NCBI GenBank assembly: GCA_903813345.2
Contig: CAIIXF020000002.1
Location: forward strand, 1,092,001-1,156,000
DNA: 64,000 nucleotides
Source of the DNA: Owenia fusiformis
Lineage: Eukaryota > Annelida > Polychaeta > Sabellida > Oweniidae
Direction of reading: 5' to 3'
Numbering within the stretch: position 1 is the stretch's first letter; each line of letters begins with the position of its first letter. Shown here in pieces: positions 24,620 to 36,555 of this stretch. The translations under genes were made by a program, and so were the position numbers. The notes under the pieces were generated by a model. That model saw nothing but the letters and a program-made list of their open reading frames with translations. It was not told the origin of the DNA and made no database searches.

Positions 24620-25085
24620 GTAACATCCCAGTCACATTTCCTACGGCGACCTTGCGGTCGCTGTGGATTTTCTGCTCTATCATACTTTTGCAGTCACATT
24701 TCCCACGGCAGCCGCACGGTGAATTTTAAATTTCTGCTGATAAATAATATTTTTATCATTTAATTTACATCGGGACAATTTAAAAATGTTATTCATAGTG
24801 CTAGGATGTAATATCAAATGAAAAGTGATCGTGAAACATTGACAAATAATGATTCAATCTTGTTTAGCCAGTTGATTTCTACAGTGACCTCAGAAATGTA
24901 CAACTATTATAACTCCGAGTTATAATTTCTACGCCTTCCCTGCGGCCTGTAAAAATCTGCATTCGCCGTACGGAGGCCGCAAGGCGAGCGTAGTTTTTCT
25001 ACGCTCGCCGCAGAAATTCACCGATTTAATTGATCTGCGGTCGACTTGCGGCCGCCGTGCGACAAATGTGACTGTCGTGTTAACA
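24620..25085. repeat. GC-rich inverted repeat with an internal hairpin
   Basis: CAGTCACATTTCC(T/C)ACGGC near 24632 and 24693 is matched in reverse orientation by GCCGTGCGACAAATGTGACTG near 25050-25070, with GCGGTCG/CGACCGC-type words in between. At the inner edge, GGCGAGCGTAG (24983-24993) and CTACGCTCGCC (24999-25009) form a perfect 11 bp stem with a 5 nt T loop. The local GC content is far above the surroundings, suggesting a separate dispersed element. Confidence 0.65.
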
Positions 25086-25502
25086 GCTACATTTAAACTT
25101 ATCTGAAAATTCCTTTATAACTGTAAAGAAGGGCTAGTTTGTTTCTTGTTTGTTCTGAAACAAACGTAATCAATCTTATCATGAATAAAAAACGTGGCAA
25201 TGATATTGAAAAATCGACCATCATATTCAAGTGAAATGATCAAGTGATAAAAATACATAATGATTGCTATGTTAACATGACATCACTATGCCAGAGGCAA
25301 AATACCATGCAGAAAGTTACAGAGTTTTGTACATCCCATATCAATATTGAAGTGCAACAACTGGTGGGTATTACATTTGCTATACATCATTTGATAGACC
25401 TACCGTATGTATCCTTCACTTTGAAAAAGTCTTATATTTTAAGGTATTACCGCACTGATTAGTATTCCATTCTCATAATAAGTAAAAATAGATATTGCTT
25501 GC

Positions 25503-25690
25503 TATCAAACGAGTATGGTGCATTGTCTTAGACATCAAAACCCAGTTCCTCTATAACTGCAGATGTCTGAAATGCTGACTTGCGGGCAGGCGCGTTATCA
25601 AGGTGGATGATTTGCTTCAAATTGCCTTTTTTCAAAACATCATCCGTACATATAGCTGTTTTCCAGGAAATTGCATTAATGTTATTATTT
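25503..25690 (-). pseudogene. mariner/Tc1-like transposase fragment
   Basis: Minus-strand translation gives WKTAICTDDVLKKGN, then LKQIIHLDNAPARKSAF, AVIEELGFDV, a TAA stop, and DNAPYSFD. HLDNAP and the later APYS-D stretch match the middle catalytic region of Tc1/mariner transposases (H-x-DNAP, then PYSPDL), where the D of LDN is the second catalytic aspartate. Only ~60 codons are seen, with an internal stop, so it is a relic. The adjoining 25690-25800 is also repeated at 45960-46090. Confidence 0.7.
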
Positions 25691-25800
25691 TTAATTCATA
25701 CTTGAATCTGAGTTGTATAGCAGCACTATAACAACAAAGCACCTAATAAAACAAACTAGTAAGTTGTATTGTATTTGGTGAATTAGATACTTTCTTCAGT
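25611..25800 (-). repeat. Mariner-linked dispersed repeat, copy 1
   Basis: CTTCAAATTG, CCAGGAAATTG, TACTTG-ATCTGA-TTGTATAGCA, AAAGCA-C-AATAAAACAAAC and GGTGAA-TAGATA recur in the same order and spacing at 45899-46090. One end of this copy runs into the transposase fragment, so both are probably remains of one DNA transposon family. Confidence 0.6.
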
Positions 25801-26440
25801 AATACAAAAATGTTAGATATAACATTTTCAAGATAAAGAAGCCACGGGTATTGTGATGTCATGTTATTATAGTAACTCGCAATTTATCTGTTTTTTTCTG
25901 AAACTTTTAAAAATATTAATTTCAAAACATACACTGCTTTAAAATCTCGTTGCTCTATCTACAATTTTTAATCTATGTTCTGCTACTAAGCATACTAGAT
26001 AATTCATGTATTGGTAAACCTGAACTGCTTCTGAAGCATTGATCACAATAGGTTAAAGAAAACCACTTAACACAGTTACTCTATCAACAATTGTTTACAT
26101 ATATTGTATTTATTCGGACATTTTTTCCTTAATTGTAAAAAATGCATTTTTAAGCTAGTTGCTTGATTATCAAAAGTATATCTAGTGTCATGCTTCGGAA
26201 GAATTCATTAAAGGATTTTCGAACTAATTCACAAATTCAAACGTTAGAAAATTCAATTGTCAATTGTACACGGCCCCATGTAAGTCAACACAACTTTGCT
26301 GCACTGAATGACTCCTATTTCAGCCTATATATGTCAACGCACTTACTATTTTCCAAAGATTTATACAATTTATTCGACCACGGGTGTATTTGCCAATTAT
26401 CGCACCTGTTCCTTTCACGGAGGCTGGGGGTTGTAATTCG
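25801..26440. other. Intergenic; short match to 61366-61400
   Basis: GCCACGGGTATTGTGATGTC followed by ATGTTA at 25841 resembles GCCCCGGGTATTGTGATTTC with ATGTTA at 61366. Both lie near copies of the signal-peptide exon. Nothing else was recognised. Confidence 0.4.
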
Positions 26441-26669
26441 AGGCGTATATTATATAAAGGTATGTTTTTTCCAGATGCAATCCCCGTCGGTGCTTTATCT
26501 TGGATTTGCAGTTGTCATCATTTGCAGCATCTACGAAGCGCGATCTGTTACACCCACTACGGTTATGATACACTTATTCACCAGGACAGATACAACATAT
26601 CAATCCATTGTGTTCGTTAATAAACCCATATTTCATTTTTACCAAATGGTATCATATCCTGTCTTTTAA
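26441..26669 (+). pseudogene. Signal-peptide exon copy, paralogue of 59165-59307
   Basis: A pyrimidine-rich acceptor (TATGTTTTTTCCAG, ending 26474) precedes an ATG at 26475. The encoded start MQSPSVLYLGFAVVIICS, continuing IYEARS, parallels MESLSVFCLGIAVVLICS, continuing IYETRS, of the exon at 59165. Even the intron end is alike (ATAAAGGTATG here, ATAATGGCATG there). After the cleavage-site region the two copies diverge, and no convincing donor follows here. It is probably a stray or decayed duplicate of the leader exon; an active first exon of a related gene is possible. Confidence 0.6.
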
Positions 26670-27692
26670 ACTTGTATTGATTACAAGAACAAAACGAATG
26701 AATTGATAGGTGCAAACAAACCTTCTTTTTCATATTAATAATATTACACGTTGGATGAGCTCCTAATCCATTGTGGTGTCGCCTCGAGTAGCTATCCACG
26801 ATACTATTCCGCGGCACTGGCCACCTTGTCGGCTATCTAACCGTATCCACGTATCCCTGAACGCAATACCATGGGAGGTTTGCTTTGCACTATTATTTCA
26901 TTCCAATCATTCAAACTGCCCCTCAGGCAGCTTTGACATGTTTGCAGTCTTGCTAGTACTTTACGCTGTCACCTCTCTCGGGTGTGCATGTCTGAAATAC
27001 CAGTATTTCAGGGCAGCTCTAAAGTTAACTTTTCTTCATATAAAATTAATGGAGACTGGATTTCCGTTTTACTTTAAGCCCCAAGTGCAAATAAATAATA
27101 AATATATGTTGTATTATATATTCTTACGTTATTCATGTATTACTGATTTGAGAGAAGCATAAACAGGATGAAATTTAAAGCATTCTAACACAATAGTAAT
27201 ATTAAATCACAGATAGATTTCGGGGGCAGATCCAGGATTTCAGGTTAAGGGGTGCGCCTTGATTTTTGAAGTCGGGGCCGATGACAGGACAAAGGAGGCC
27301 GGAGACCGACTAAAACGGGGTTCCCAGAGGGGGAAGGGAATCAATATATTAATTCTATCGAATGTTGGTCCATTTTCGTACAACTCTATGCAAGCCTGAG
27401 GCTCGAAAAACATGTTTCATTATAAAATAAAAGTAGCTCATTTACGAATTTATAATGATGCTAAAAAGTGACTTCTCAAAAACTACAGATAGTGCTGGGT
27501 GCATTTTGGTCGAATTTTCTTTCCAGAGACTGTTATGGTTATGCTTACTGTGAAACCCTCCCCACTGAGCAACAGAAGAGTCACTGTAGAGCAGAGTGTG
27601 ATATCGACAGTGGTGTATAATAACAACATCAACATGAACCACATTTCTATCTTAATAGTACGATAACGTCATTTTGAAGGGCAATAATTAGA
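26670..27692. other. Intergenic; possible repeat at 27220-27340
   Basis: A G-rich stretch at 27223-27330 (GGGGGCAGATCCAGGATTT onward) has the look of a common dispersed element, but no second copy is in the window. Frames at 26773-27162 and 27442-27642 show no domain. Confidence 0.35.
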
Positions 27693-27814
27693 GGTTATGT
27701 CACTATCGTGGCATATATGCCCGAGGTCCCAGTGATATATGGCCCGACCTTGGGAGGGACATTGATCTCTGAGAACCGAGGGCATATGTGCCACAATAGT
27801 GACATAAACGATTT
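27693..27814. repeat. Short hairpin repeat beside MITE copy 2
   Basis: ATGTCACTATCGTGGCATAT (27696) and its near complement ATATGTGCCACAATAGTGACAT (27783-27804) form an inverted pair around 27750, with CCCGAGG/CCGAGGG also paired. The right arm is the flank shared with 15894-15955. Confidence 0.7.
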
Positions 27815-28062
27815 ATAACATACCTATGATGATGTAGACTGGTCGGAGAGCACCGTTTTCTTATAGAATTGACAAACAAATGGTTTGAAAATGATTGAAA
27901 TGAGTTTAGAAAAATTGCTCGCGCAGTTTTATCTTCGATTGATTGGTTATGACGTCAGCGCCTTGACCAATCAGAAAGTTAGCGGGCGCGGGCTTTTCAA
28001 AACTTATATTGGCCCGCTGTCTTGTGTACACTTTGCACTATACATCATCATAGGTATGTTAT
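27815..28062 (-). mobile_element. 248 bp MITE, copy 2
   Basis: An inverted copy of 15646-15893, identical in length and with the same ~22 bp terminal inverted repeats. It carries TGACGTCA at 27950-27957 preceded by GATTGGTTA, so the CCAAT-CRE arrangement is preserved. It is non-coding. Confidence 0.85.
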
Positions 28063-28399
28063 AAAGTGAAATATTGGACCGAGGGTCGAAGTCCCAAGGT
28101 CCAAAATTTCACTATATTGCCCGCAGAAATGACGTTATTAGTACTATTACCACCGTTAACGACCAGGACTGAAACAGAAAGAAAATCTTACGCACTGAAC
28201 GATATACCCGGGGAAAATTGCCCGTCGTTAAATGCATTCTCGACCGGCCTAAAATGCTATATTGACCGCCACTATGACGTCAGATATTGCTCAGGTCGAT
28301 ATAGTAAAATGAACTCCTTCTTAACTAGCACTAAAACCCCTAAAACTGGCCCGACAAGGTGGTAATAATAGACTATATCCAATAGTGATGTTCGTAATT
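28063..28399. other. Unclassified repeat-like sequence with one CRE
   Basis: A small inverted pair (GTGAAATATTGGACC at 28067 and GGTCCAAAATTTCAC at 28100) and a TGACGTCA at 28275-28282 are present. The 99-codon frame 28066-28365 starts inside the hairpin and shows no domain. Confidence 0.4.
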
Positions 28400-28402
28400 T
28401 CA

Positions 28403-30165
28403 TGTATTGTATTGTATATTTATTGCCTCATTTATATGAGAGAATACATTTTAGTATACATATGGTTTACATATAAAATATAAAATACAAGGATAAGATT
28501 AAATTATGTGATAAAAAAGTAATTGTTTTGGAAAACATAAAAATAAAGTGATAGAGAAATTATGTGTCAAGCAGAGCCAACAGGTTGGCTCTGTGATTGT
28601 ACATTTTGTGTACACATGATGATACAATTATTAACGTCTCACATGAAACATCTGAGAGACCTAAAACTTTCTTCATAATAACACCCATACTGTCACCACG
28701 ACAGCCAAGGGCTTCAAATATGTTATGCCTATATGGTTCATACATAGGGCATCTTAATATAAAATGTTCAATTGTTTCAGTTTCACAGAGGTTACACAAT
28801 ATACATCGTTTTAAACCATTGAAGTTGTTCGTATTTAATACATGGGCGTTACATATCAATTGCATCATAGTTTTACACTGGCTTTGACATTTAGAATATT
28901 TCTGACAAATCGACCACCATATGCAAGGTTTTAAGTCTGTGACATAGTCACGTAGGTATAAAAGTTTGCCATAACATGAGCATTGCAAGAAAAATTGCTT
29001 GACCTCGACGGATCTTACAGCATTGACAATTCGCAGTCTCCATGACCTCTTCGACGGAAGATATCCAGAGTCCAGCGCATTTTTAACCAGATTTTCAATT
29101 CCTAGCATTTTGGTCTTAAGGAAAATGCGCCGGATAGGAGAGAAAATATCGTCATGGTTGTCATAAGTGACATGAAACATCTTTACTAACCGTGTTATAG
29201 TTATATCCCTGTAAATATTATTAAACCTAAGTAAACCCCAGAGATACATCATCTGCAACACTGTAATATAGCCGTCTATTGACAACCATCCAAACGGCAT
29301 CGTTGCACTAGGATTGACTGAGGTTTTGGGGAAGAATTGGATACGTTTGCCAATCTCCCTATGAGTCAATTCAAGCTTTTCAACATCTGACGCTTGGTAA
29401 TTTATAACTGGTGCCCCAAACAGCATGGTTGGAATGGAAAAGGCCCAGTACAGTTTTGATGCTGTTAAGGGTGACAAACCACCTGTTTTGTGCCCCAGTC
29501 CCAAAAGTGGGCAGAATTTTCGCTTACCACTAGTGCAGCGATCATTAACATATTGTGAGATATCATTTTTACTAGATATTGGAATACCAACATGAACAGT
29601 GAAATTGACCTTTGGAATTCTCGTGTCACCTATCTTGAGAACGACATGACCTTTAACACTTGAATCAGTGACCATATCATTAAATGTCAGAAAGTTACAT
29701 TTCGCTGGATGGATTTCATATCGCCATCTTCTACTATGTTCAAAGGCAGTGTTTAACATAAGGTATATCCTTTTGATTTGTGGCAATAATGGTCATGTCA
29801 TCCGCATAAGAAGGACATACACAATTTACATCATCAATGTGGCCACCTATATTCATTTCACATAGATCCTGAATAAGGCCAGCCATGTATAACTGATAAA
29901 ATAGCATAGATAGGACACCCCCTTGGTGGACGCCCTGCATGACATTAAAAGGTTTAGAAAGTGTATTTGAACTTCCTACACGAACGGCACATTCATATTT
30001 ATGGTAATTATCATAAAGCATACGCCACAGTTTGCCACGGATACCAAGTTTATGTAGTTTGACCATCAATCCATCTAACCAAACGGTGTCAAATGCTTTT
30101 CTAATATCTAATGTGGCTAATATTACATTTACATTTGTTTTTCGATACACTTTAAAACATATTAT
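28403..30165 (-). mobile_element. Non-LTR retrotransposon family B, 5'-truncated copy
   Basis: Minus-strand coding sequence followed by a ~150 bp 3' UTR and a (TACAA)n-type microsatellite tail at 28403-28418, the kind of tail used by several Jockey/CR1-group elements. The 5' end, endonuclease and first part of the reverse transcriptase are missing. The same family occurs at 53705-57380. Confidence 0.8.
28560..30150 (-). pseudogene. Reverse transcriptase C-terminal half, family B
   Basis: In order on the minus strand: LDIRKAFDTVWLDG (motif A), GVHQGGVLSMLFYQLYMAGL (motif B), SYADDMTIIA (motif C), then a long thumb and connector region with LTHREIGKRIQFFP, and a C-terminal zinc knuckle, ILCNLCETETIEHFILRCP. 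The frame shifts once just after the YADD block (29740-29786 overlap); otherwise the 408-codon second part is open. Both catalytic aspartates of YADD are present. The start is a truncation point, not a real initiator. Confidence 0.88.
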
Positions 30166-30267
30166 TGACTATAAGATTACACCATATAATCCTAAAAATA
30201 GTTCTTTTTTAGGATACTCCATGAAATAAGACCCAGGTATTGTTATTTTTCAAACCTTTCCTAAAAT

Positions 30268-30512
30268 TAATGCCCCTCCCCCACAATATCAAGTATCAAA
30301 ATCACAATCCATGACCATATCACAAAGTTTAACTAAAACATATAGTGTATTAAGATAAGATTAACAGTATATACCCCCTCCCCAACCATTCAAGTACCAA
30401 TATCACAATCCTGGACCATATCGCCAGTTTGAACTAAAACATATAGTGTATTAGGATAAGATTAGTAGTATATACCCCCTCCCAGACCATTCAAGTACCA
30501 ATATCACAATCC
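30268..30512. repeat. ~101 bp tandem repeat, 2.4 units
   Basis: CCCCTCCC starts near 30273, 30375 and 30476. Units carry ATATCACAATCC, CCATATC, AACTAAAACATATAGTGTATT and AAGATAAGATTA in order. The last unit is partial. Confidence 0.8.
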
Positions 30513-30664
30513 ACACTGTTCCGCAACTAGTTTCTTTGACTTTTTATATTCTTTTGCAGATTATGATTTGACACAAAAGCTAGAAAATAAAATCTAGTTA
30601 TAATAAGTTTCTTCGATTCGGAATTTGTTTTGTAAATGAAGATTCAATTCATACCAAATATTCC

Positions 30665-30708
30665 ACACTCTTAAATGCAAGACATTGCCATCTTTCATTC
30701 TCAAAAGT
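30665..30708 (+). repeat. Left part of the repeat interrupted by copy 2
   Basis: ATGCAAGACATTGCCATC and the following TTTCATTCTCAAAAGT match the uninterrupted repeat at 43305-43338. The match resumes on the other side of the retrotransposon at 38109 with AAAAGTCACACG. AAAAGT (30703-30708 and 38109-38114) is therefore a candidate 6 bp target duplication. Confidence 0.7.
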
Positions 30709-31078
30709 ATAATATAGATGGAGTCCGAGGAGTAACAGGTGTTTTTCTGCTCTCCTGCTTATTGGTATATAGCTAGGTTTCTAGGAGTATATGCAGCATA
30801 TAAAACAACAGGATTATTTATGAACATATACAGCTCATCTTCCTGGATTATCACATATGAATATCGTATAGTTGCAGAGGAAACCCATGTGAAAGTTTTC
30901 TACATTTATTGAACATAAAGATCTAGGTCAGACATTTTGTACATTTACAAAAGTCATAGGTTATAATACACAACCTTGAACCACTGGCTAACAACTGTAA
31001 CCACAGGATTGACTTTTAATCCAGTTGTTTATAAACACAAGAATCTACACAAGCTTGTATGACCACTCAAGCCTTATT

Positions 31079-32024
31079 ATGGAAGATGATAAGCATACAA
31101 TGAACACTTCCTGGAATAGCCAGTATAGTGCTTTCGATCCAGACTCCCCAACCCCATCAGCTTGTACTGTTGCAACTACTATGGCTACTACTCAACAGTC
31201 GCAGCCTTCCGTAACATATTCTACAACACCAATTCAACAATCCAGGGCATACAACTTCAATGCACCCACCTTTGTGCCATTCCCCAATGCACCCTATCCT
31301 ATTCGCTCTTCACCCCCCAGGCATCCACAATATGTACAAACTCCGGTTCCTGCCTTAACGGAGGAAATGAGGTCTGCAAATGTTGGGGACTTATTAAACC
31401 TTCAATCCCACTTTGATAACATGTTTAAGGCTAATCAGGCCCACATGGGACAGCTCATAACATCAGCGTTAGCTCCAATTAACTCCAAATTGTTAGCATT
31501 GGAAACAGAAAATGAGCTGCTTAAGGCTGATGTTGCTACTCTTCAGGTAGAGGTGAAGGATCTACGAGCAGCCTCCAACCATAATGCCCAATACTCAAGG
31601 CGAAACACCATTCCTGTACTAGGAATTGATGAAGAAGATGGTGAAGATTGTTCAGCAGTTGTCACCAATGCCATACGACGTCATCAAGTCCTTCCCTCCC
31701 TAACTGAGGAAGACATCGAGGTGGCCCATCGAGGTGGCCCACCGAGTCGGAAAGAAATCAACTGGTAGAACAGTTAGGCCTCGACATATAATTGTTCGAT
31801 TGAAATTTCGAGGGACAAAGGACGCTATTATGCGCAATAAGAAAGCTCTGAAAGGCAAACGTATCCTTATATTTGAGGACTTAAGCCCCCTAAATAGACA
31901 ACTGCTTGAACAGGCCAAGATAAGCACAGGTGTGCAGTCTGCCTGGTCGTCAAATGGAAAAATTCTGGCAAAAATGGATTCTGGGACAATCAAGCGTTTC
32001 GAACTTGGAGACATGGGTCTGTAA
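31079..32024 (+). pseudogene. ORF1 coiled-coil protein, copy 2 (one frameshift)
   Basis: The ATG at 31079 opens a frame of 229 codons: a Ser/Thr/Pro/Gln-rich head, the helical stretch LLNLQSHFDNMFKANQ, and the coiled coil LLALETENELLKADVATLQV with DLRA following. After SRRNTIPVLGI and an acidic patch (DEEDGEDC) it reaches VAHR. A perfect 13 bp tandem duplication, ATCGAGGTGGCCC at 31715-31727 and 31728-31740, then throws the frame. The basic C-terminal domain (GRTVRPRHIIVRLKFRG ... FELGDMGL) continues in the next frame to 32024. The same duplication is in copy 1. Confidence 0.85.
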
Positions 32025-33524
32025 TAAACTGTCTATAAAGACATTTTTCTTCATATTTCTCATTTTGTCGGTATTTCCATGATAAAGGATTTGATACTAT
32101 TTATATGTGCTCTTCAGGCCTTATGCAAAACAGGACGCCTACATGTATATACTTTAAATATTTTTTTTCATTTTTTATTTTTATCTCAAAGCATAAATGA
32201 TGTCCTAGTGCAAAACCTACTCAAAGTGTTAACACTTTGAAACCAAGTTTCATAAAGCAGATATAAACCTTTATGCTTAAAGCCTGCAATCAAAATTCCA
32301 AAATTGATGTTAATTATTTTATTTTGTAAGCAGATCCAGTATGCTGCTAAGTGCTATCAATATTGCATTGGAATCGTTTCATGTTTTGAGTGGATATGTA
32401 ATTACTTAATCTGTTATAATTTTAAGCCAGTACCATCACGATTTAGCATTCATAGCCAATTATTTTGTTTTACAAAGAGTATTCTGCTTGATTATTTTTT
32501 ATTACAGGGAATGTGTTTAAAAACACCACTCATGGTTCATAGTAATTTCATTGATCTTACAATGCTGTTATATCATGGACTCACAAGTTTAATGTTTGAA
32601 GATAATTATGACTGGACTTAGCTTTGTATCGAGCTATTGATGGACCATTTGATTATTTAGTTGGTAACTAAAGCCTAGTATGTTGGTCACCCATTTCTTT
32701 TAAATGATGCATTAATAAAAATTATGGGTTTTATTCTTGTCCTGAACTGGCTTCACTTTTGGCTCTTCATTCTACTTTCTAAAATCATCCCATTGAAAAA
32801 TGCAATTATATTACATGTTTTTAAGTTTTTGTGTGTAGCATCAAGAAACCTACTTCTCATACAGAAATTGTGAGATTATTATTATTTTTTCTCTGCCAAG
32901 TAGATTTGTAGCAGTGCTACTTTTGGCATGTAATTGGTTTCTTGTGCTATAAAAGAAATTTCACAGCCTGGTCAATTAAAGCCACTTCTGACTTAAAATG
33001 AGTCCTGTACACAAATACTTGTGATAGTTCATACATGTATGTTCTGAGGTTTTGGGAATTATCTTGACCATGATTTCACAGATCTCAATGTTTGTATATA
33101 GTTTTTGCTAGGACTTATTTGTATTAAATAAGCTTCTTGAATTTAAATTTCTGTAAATGGTTTTTTGAGAGGTCTTACTTCTATCAACTGAACATAGGAC
33201 CATACTTAGACAGCATTAAATGTTTGATGTTCTAATAGAATTAAAACTGAGTGTTCTATTCAATGTTCAGTCCGAAGTTTGAGTATATATTCATTATCTA
33301 TCATGACTCAGTGACTTTATACTTCAGGAACCTTACCTGTTTAATTTGATAATACAATGTATTGTGTTTGTTTTTTGGCTCTTGTGTCACTGGCAACTAT
33401 TTTTATACTCATCATATTCCCTTTTTAGAAGCAGTGAGAATTGTGACCACCTGCTCTACCTGCCATCTTTCTTTGATTTAAAAACTGATTTACCTTGTCA
33501 TTACCATGACTATCTACATGTACA
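32025..33524 (+). other. Long spacer between ORF1 and ORF2, copy 2
   Basis: About 1.5 kb conserved with copy 1 and lacking a long frame. An acceptor-like TTTTTTATTACAG lies near 32508, and a 105-codon frame spans 32304-32621 without recognisable domains. Splicing or an internal promoter is possible but unproven. Confidence 0.55.
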
Positions 33525-36500
33525 GTGGGGACTTGTCTATGTATTCACACACCTTTTCATTTGATAGAGGATGATATACACCTTTTGTCATATCCATGGA
33601 CTGAGTTACCATTTTTTGGTGTCAGAGACCACAATGATTTTATTGAGCTGGTTCCCAATGGAAATATAATGATAACATTTGAGAATAAACTTTTTAATCC
33701 AATTGAGATTAGAGGCGATGACGAGGATACACCAGGTTATGATGATATTTCTAATGATTTTATGTCAAAGTGTGATTATCTTACTTTGACTGAACTGAAT
33801 AATTCAATGAATGCCAAGAATTTATTAGATATATCTCTTATACATAGCAATATTCGCAGTTTATCAGCAAACCAATGGAAATTAACAAACATGATCTCTG
33901 CTATCAACAAGCCAATTTCCGTAATAGCACTTTCAGAAACATGGCTCTATAAAGACCAAGAAGCTTACTTTTCTAAATTTTTGAACTATAATGGCTATTT
34001 TAAATCACGTAACACAAGAGGGGGAGGGGTAGGCATATATGTTCATGATTCTATGATTACCATAGAAAGAACCGATCTCAAATTTAACAATGATAACTGT
34101 GATGTGATGACTATTGAGATTGTAGTTGAAAACAGCAAAAATGTTTTATTCACTTGTATATATAAACCACCCAATGTTGATGTTGATGACTTCAATAATG
34201 ATCTCAACACTTATCTTTCTCAGCTCTCTTTAGAAAATAAACTTTGTTATGTTGCTGGAGACTTTAATATTGACTTATTTAAATTAGCTCAACATATTCC
34301 TACACAGAATTTTTATAATATTATGACTTCATTTAACCTAGTTCCTCTGATTTACAAAGCAACCAGAGTCACATCGACTTCTGCTACACTTATCGATAAT
34401 ATCTTTACAAATGACTCTAAGGCAGACTCGTGTGGTATAATCTTTAATGATATCTCAGACCATTTTCCTGTTTTTGCCTCTTGTAAAAACATGTCAATAG
34501 AATAAAAACTATTAAAGTGCAACAGCGAAAAAATACTGAGCCCAATATTCATCTATTTAATGAACTACTTTTAAACGAAAATTGGGATGATGTCACAAGT
34601 AATAATGACACAAATGCATCATATATCACATTTGAAGAAATAATAACTCAACACTATAATAGATGCTTCCCTCTTAAAGTTATCACAAAAAGAATCTATA
34701 ATAATAATATTAAACCATGGATCACATCTGCAATTCTTATTTCAATAAGAAACAAAAGCAAATTATATAAAAAAAACTTCTGAGAAATCCTTCCCAACTA
34801 AACAAAATTTACTACAAAACATATGCAAAAACCTTAAAAAGAATAATCAAAAACTCTCAGAAAATGTATTATAATAACAGATTTCAAAAATCCCAAGGCA
34901 ATATAAAAGCTAACTGGCAAATTTTAAATGAATTACTTCAAAGGAAAAATAAATCAAATAATATATCTGAATCTTTTCTCAATAATAACATTGAAATTAA
35001 TGATAAACAACAAATTGCAAATCAATTTAACAATTTCTTCTCAACCATAGGTGAAAATCTTGCTTCCAAAATTCCCAAATCAAAAAAGAATCCTCTTGAC
35101 TTTATGCAGAACATGGGACAAACAGAATCAACATTATTTCTTAATCCAGTATCTATTGATGAAATTAAAACTGAAATATTTAATCTGAAAAATTCAGCTG
35201 CAGGTCTTGATGATTTTAAGCCATTTGTCATAAAGGAGTGTGGTAATACACTTTTACAACCACTTTTGCATATTTTTAATCTCTCATTTAGTAATGGTGT
35301 TTTTCCTGATCATCTTAAGGTTGCCAAAGTCATTCCTATCTACAAAAAAGAAAGTGTAAAACTGATTACTAATTATCGCCCTATCTCTGTCCTTCCTGTT
35401 TTTTCTAAAATACTTGAAAAATTGATGCATAGAAGATTCTCTACCTTCATTGACAAAATGGAAATTTTATATACCAATCAATTTGGATTCAGAGAAAAAA
35501 AGTCAACTTTTATGGCTGTTCTTAATTTTGTCGAAAAAATAAGGAAATCTATTGATCAAGGTGAGTACTCAATTGGCCTGTTTTTGGATTTCTCCAAGGC
35601 ATTTGACACTATTGACCACAAAATTCTCTTTCAAAAGTTATATTTTTATGGTTTTCGTGGTACTTCACTTGATTTGATAAAAAGCTATTTTCAAAATAGA
35701 ACCCAAAGTACTTTAAACAAAAATGTTATCTCGGAACCAAGCACCATTAGTTGTGGAATTCCCCAAGGCTCAATATTAGGCCCTCTTTTCTTTATTGTTT
35801 ATATAAATGACATATACTTATCATCTCCGAGGTTATTTTTTGTACTTTTTGCCGACGACACTAATCTATTGATAAATGGTAAAAACCTAGATGAACTCAA
35901 TAATATTTTAAATACAGAGTTAAAAAATATAGAAGAATGATTGGTGACAAATAGACTTTCTTTAAATATTTCAAAAACCAAATACATTATTTTTACTTCA
36001 AGACGAAAACACTTAAGATTCTAGCAATTTTAAGATATACCTTAGTGACAACAAACTCCAACAAGTATCAAAAATAATTTTTTAGGTATCATAATTGACC
36101 AACATTTGACTTGGAAAGAACATATCACCTCAGTTAACATGAAAATCTCAAGGACTATAGGTATTTTGTATAAGATAAAGCATATTCTTAACATCCAAGG
36201 TTTTTTGAGTATTTACTATTCTTTGATTTATTCCTACCTTATATACGGGAATCTTATTTGGGGGGCTGCAAATCCTACAACAATCAACCCACTCCATTTG
36301 TCTCAAAAAAGGTTTGTACGCCTTGCAACAAACAGTGACTATAGAGCTCATTCCACCCCACTTTTTGAAATGTTAAAATTACTCAATGTCTTTGATATTA
36401 ATAAGCAAGTCAAATGTATATTTATGTTTAAATGGAAAAATGACTTGGATAATTATAGGAGTATATACCCCCGTATTTTTACAATGGTGCACGAAAGAAA

Positions 36501-36555
36501 TCCCTATAATACCAGAAATAGAACGACTTATGACCAACCCAAAACTCGAACTAAT

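Noticed and set aside
26163-26669. 168-codon plus-strand frame as a complete gene
   Set aside because: Only the part from 26475 is supported (paralogous to the exon at 59165, with a splice acceptor before it). The upstream codons are intronic-looking and unrelated.
28066-28365. 99-codon plus-strand frame
   Set aside because: It begins in a small inverted repeat, shows no domain and is probably part of a dispersed repeat.
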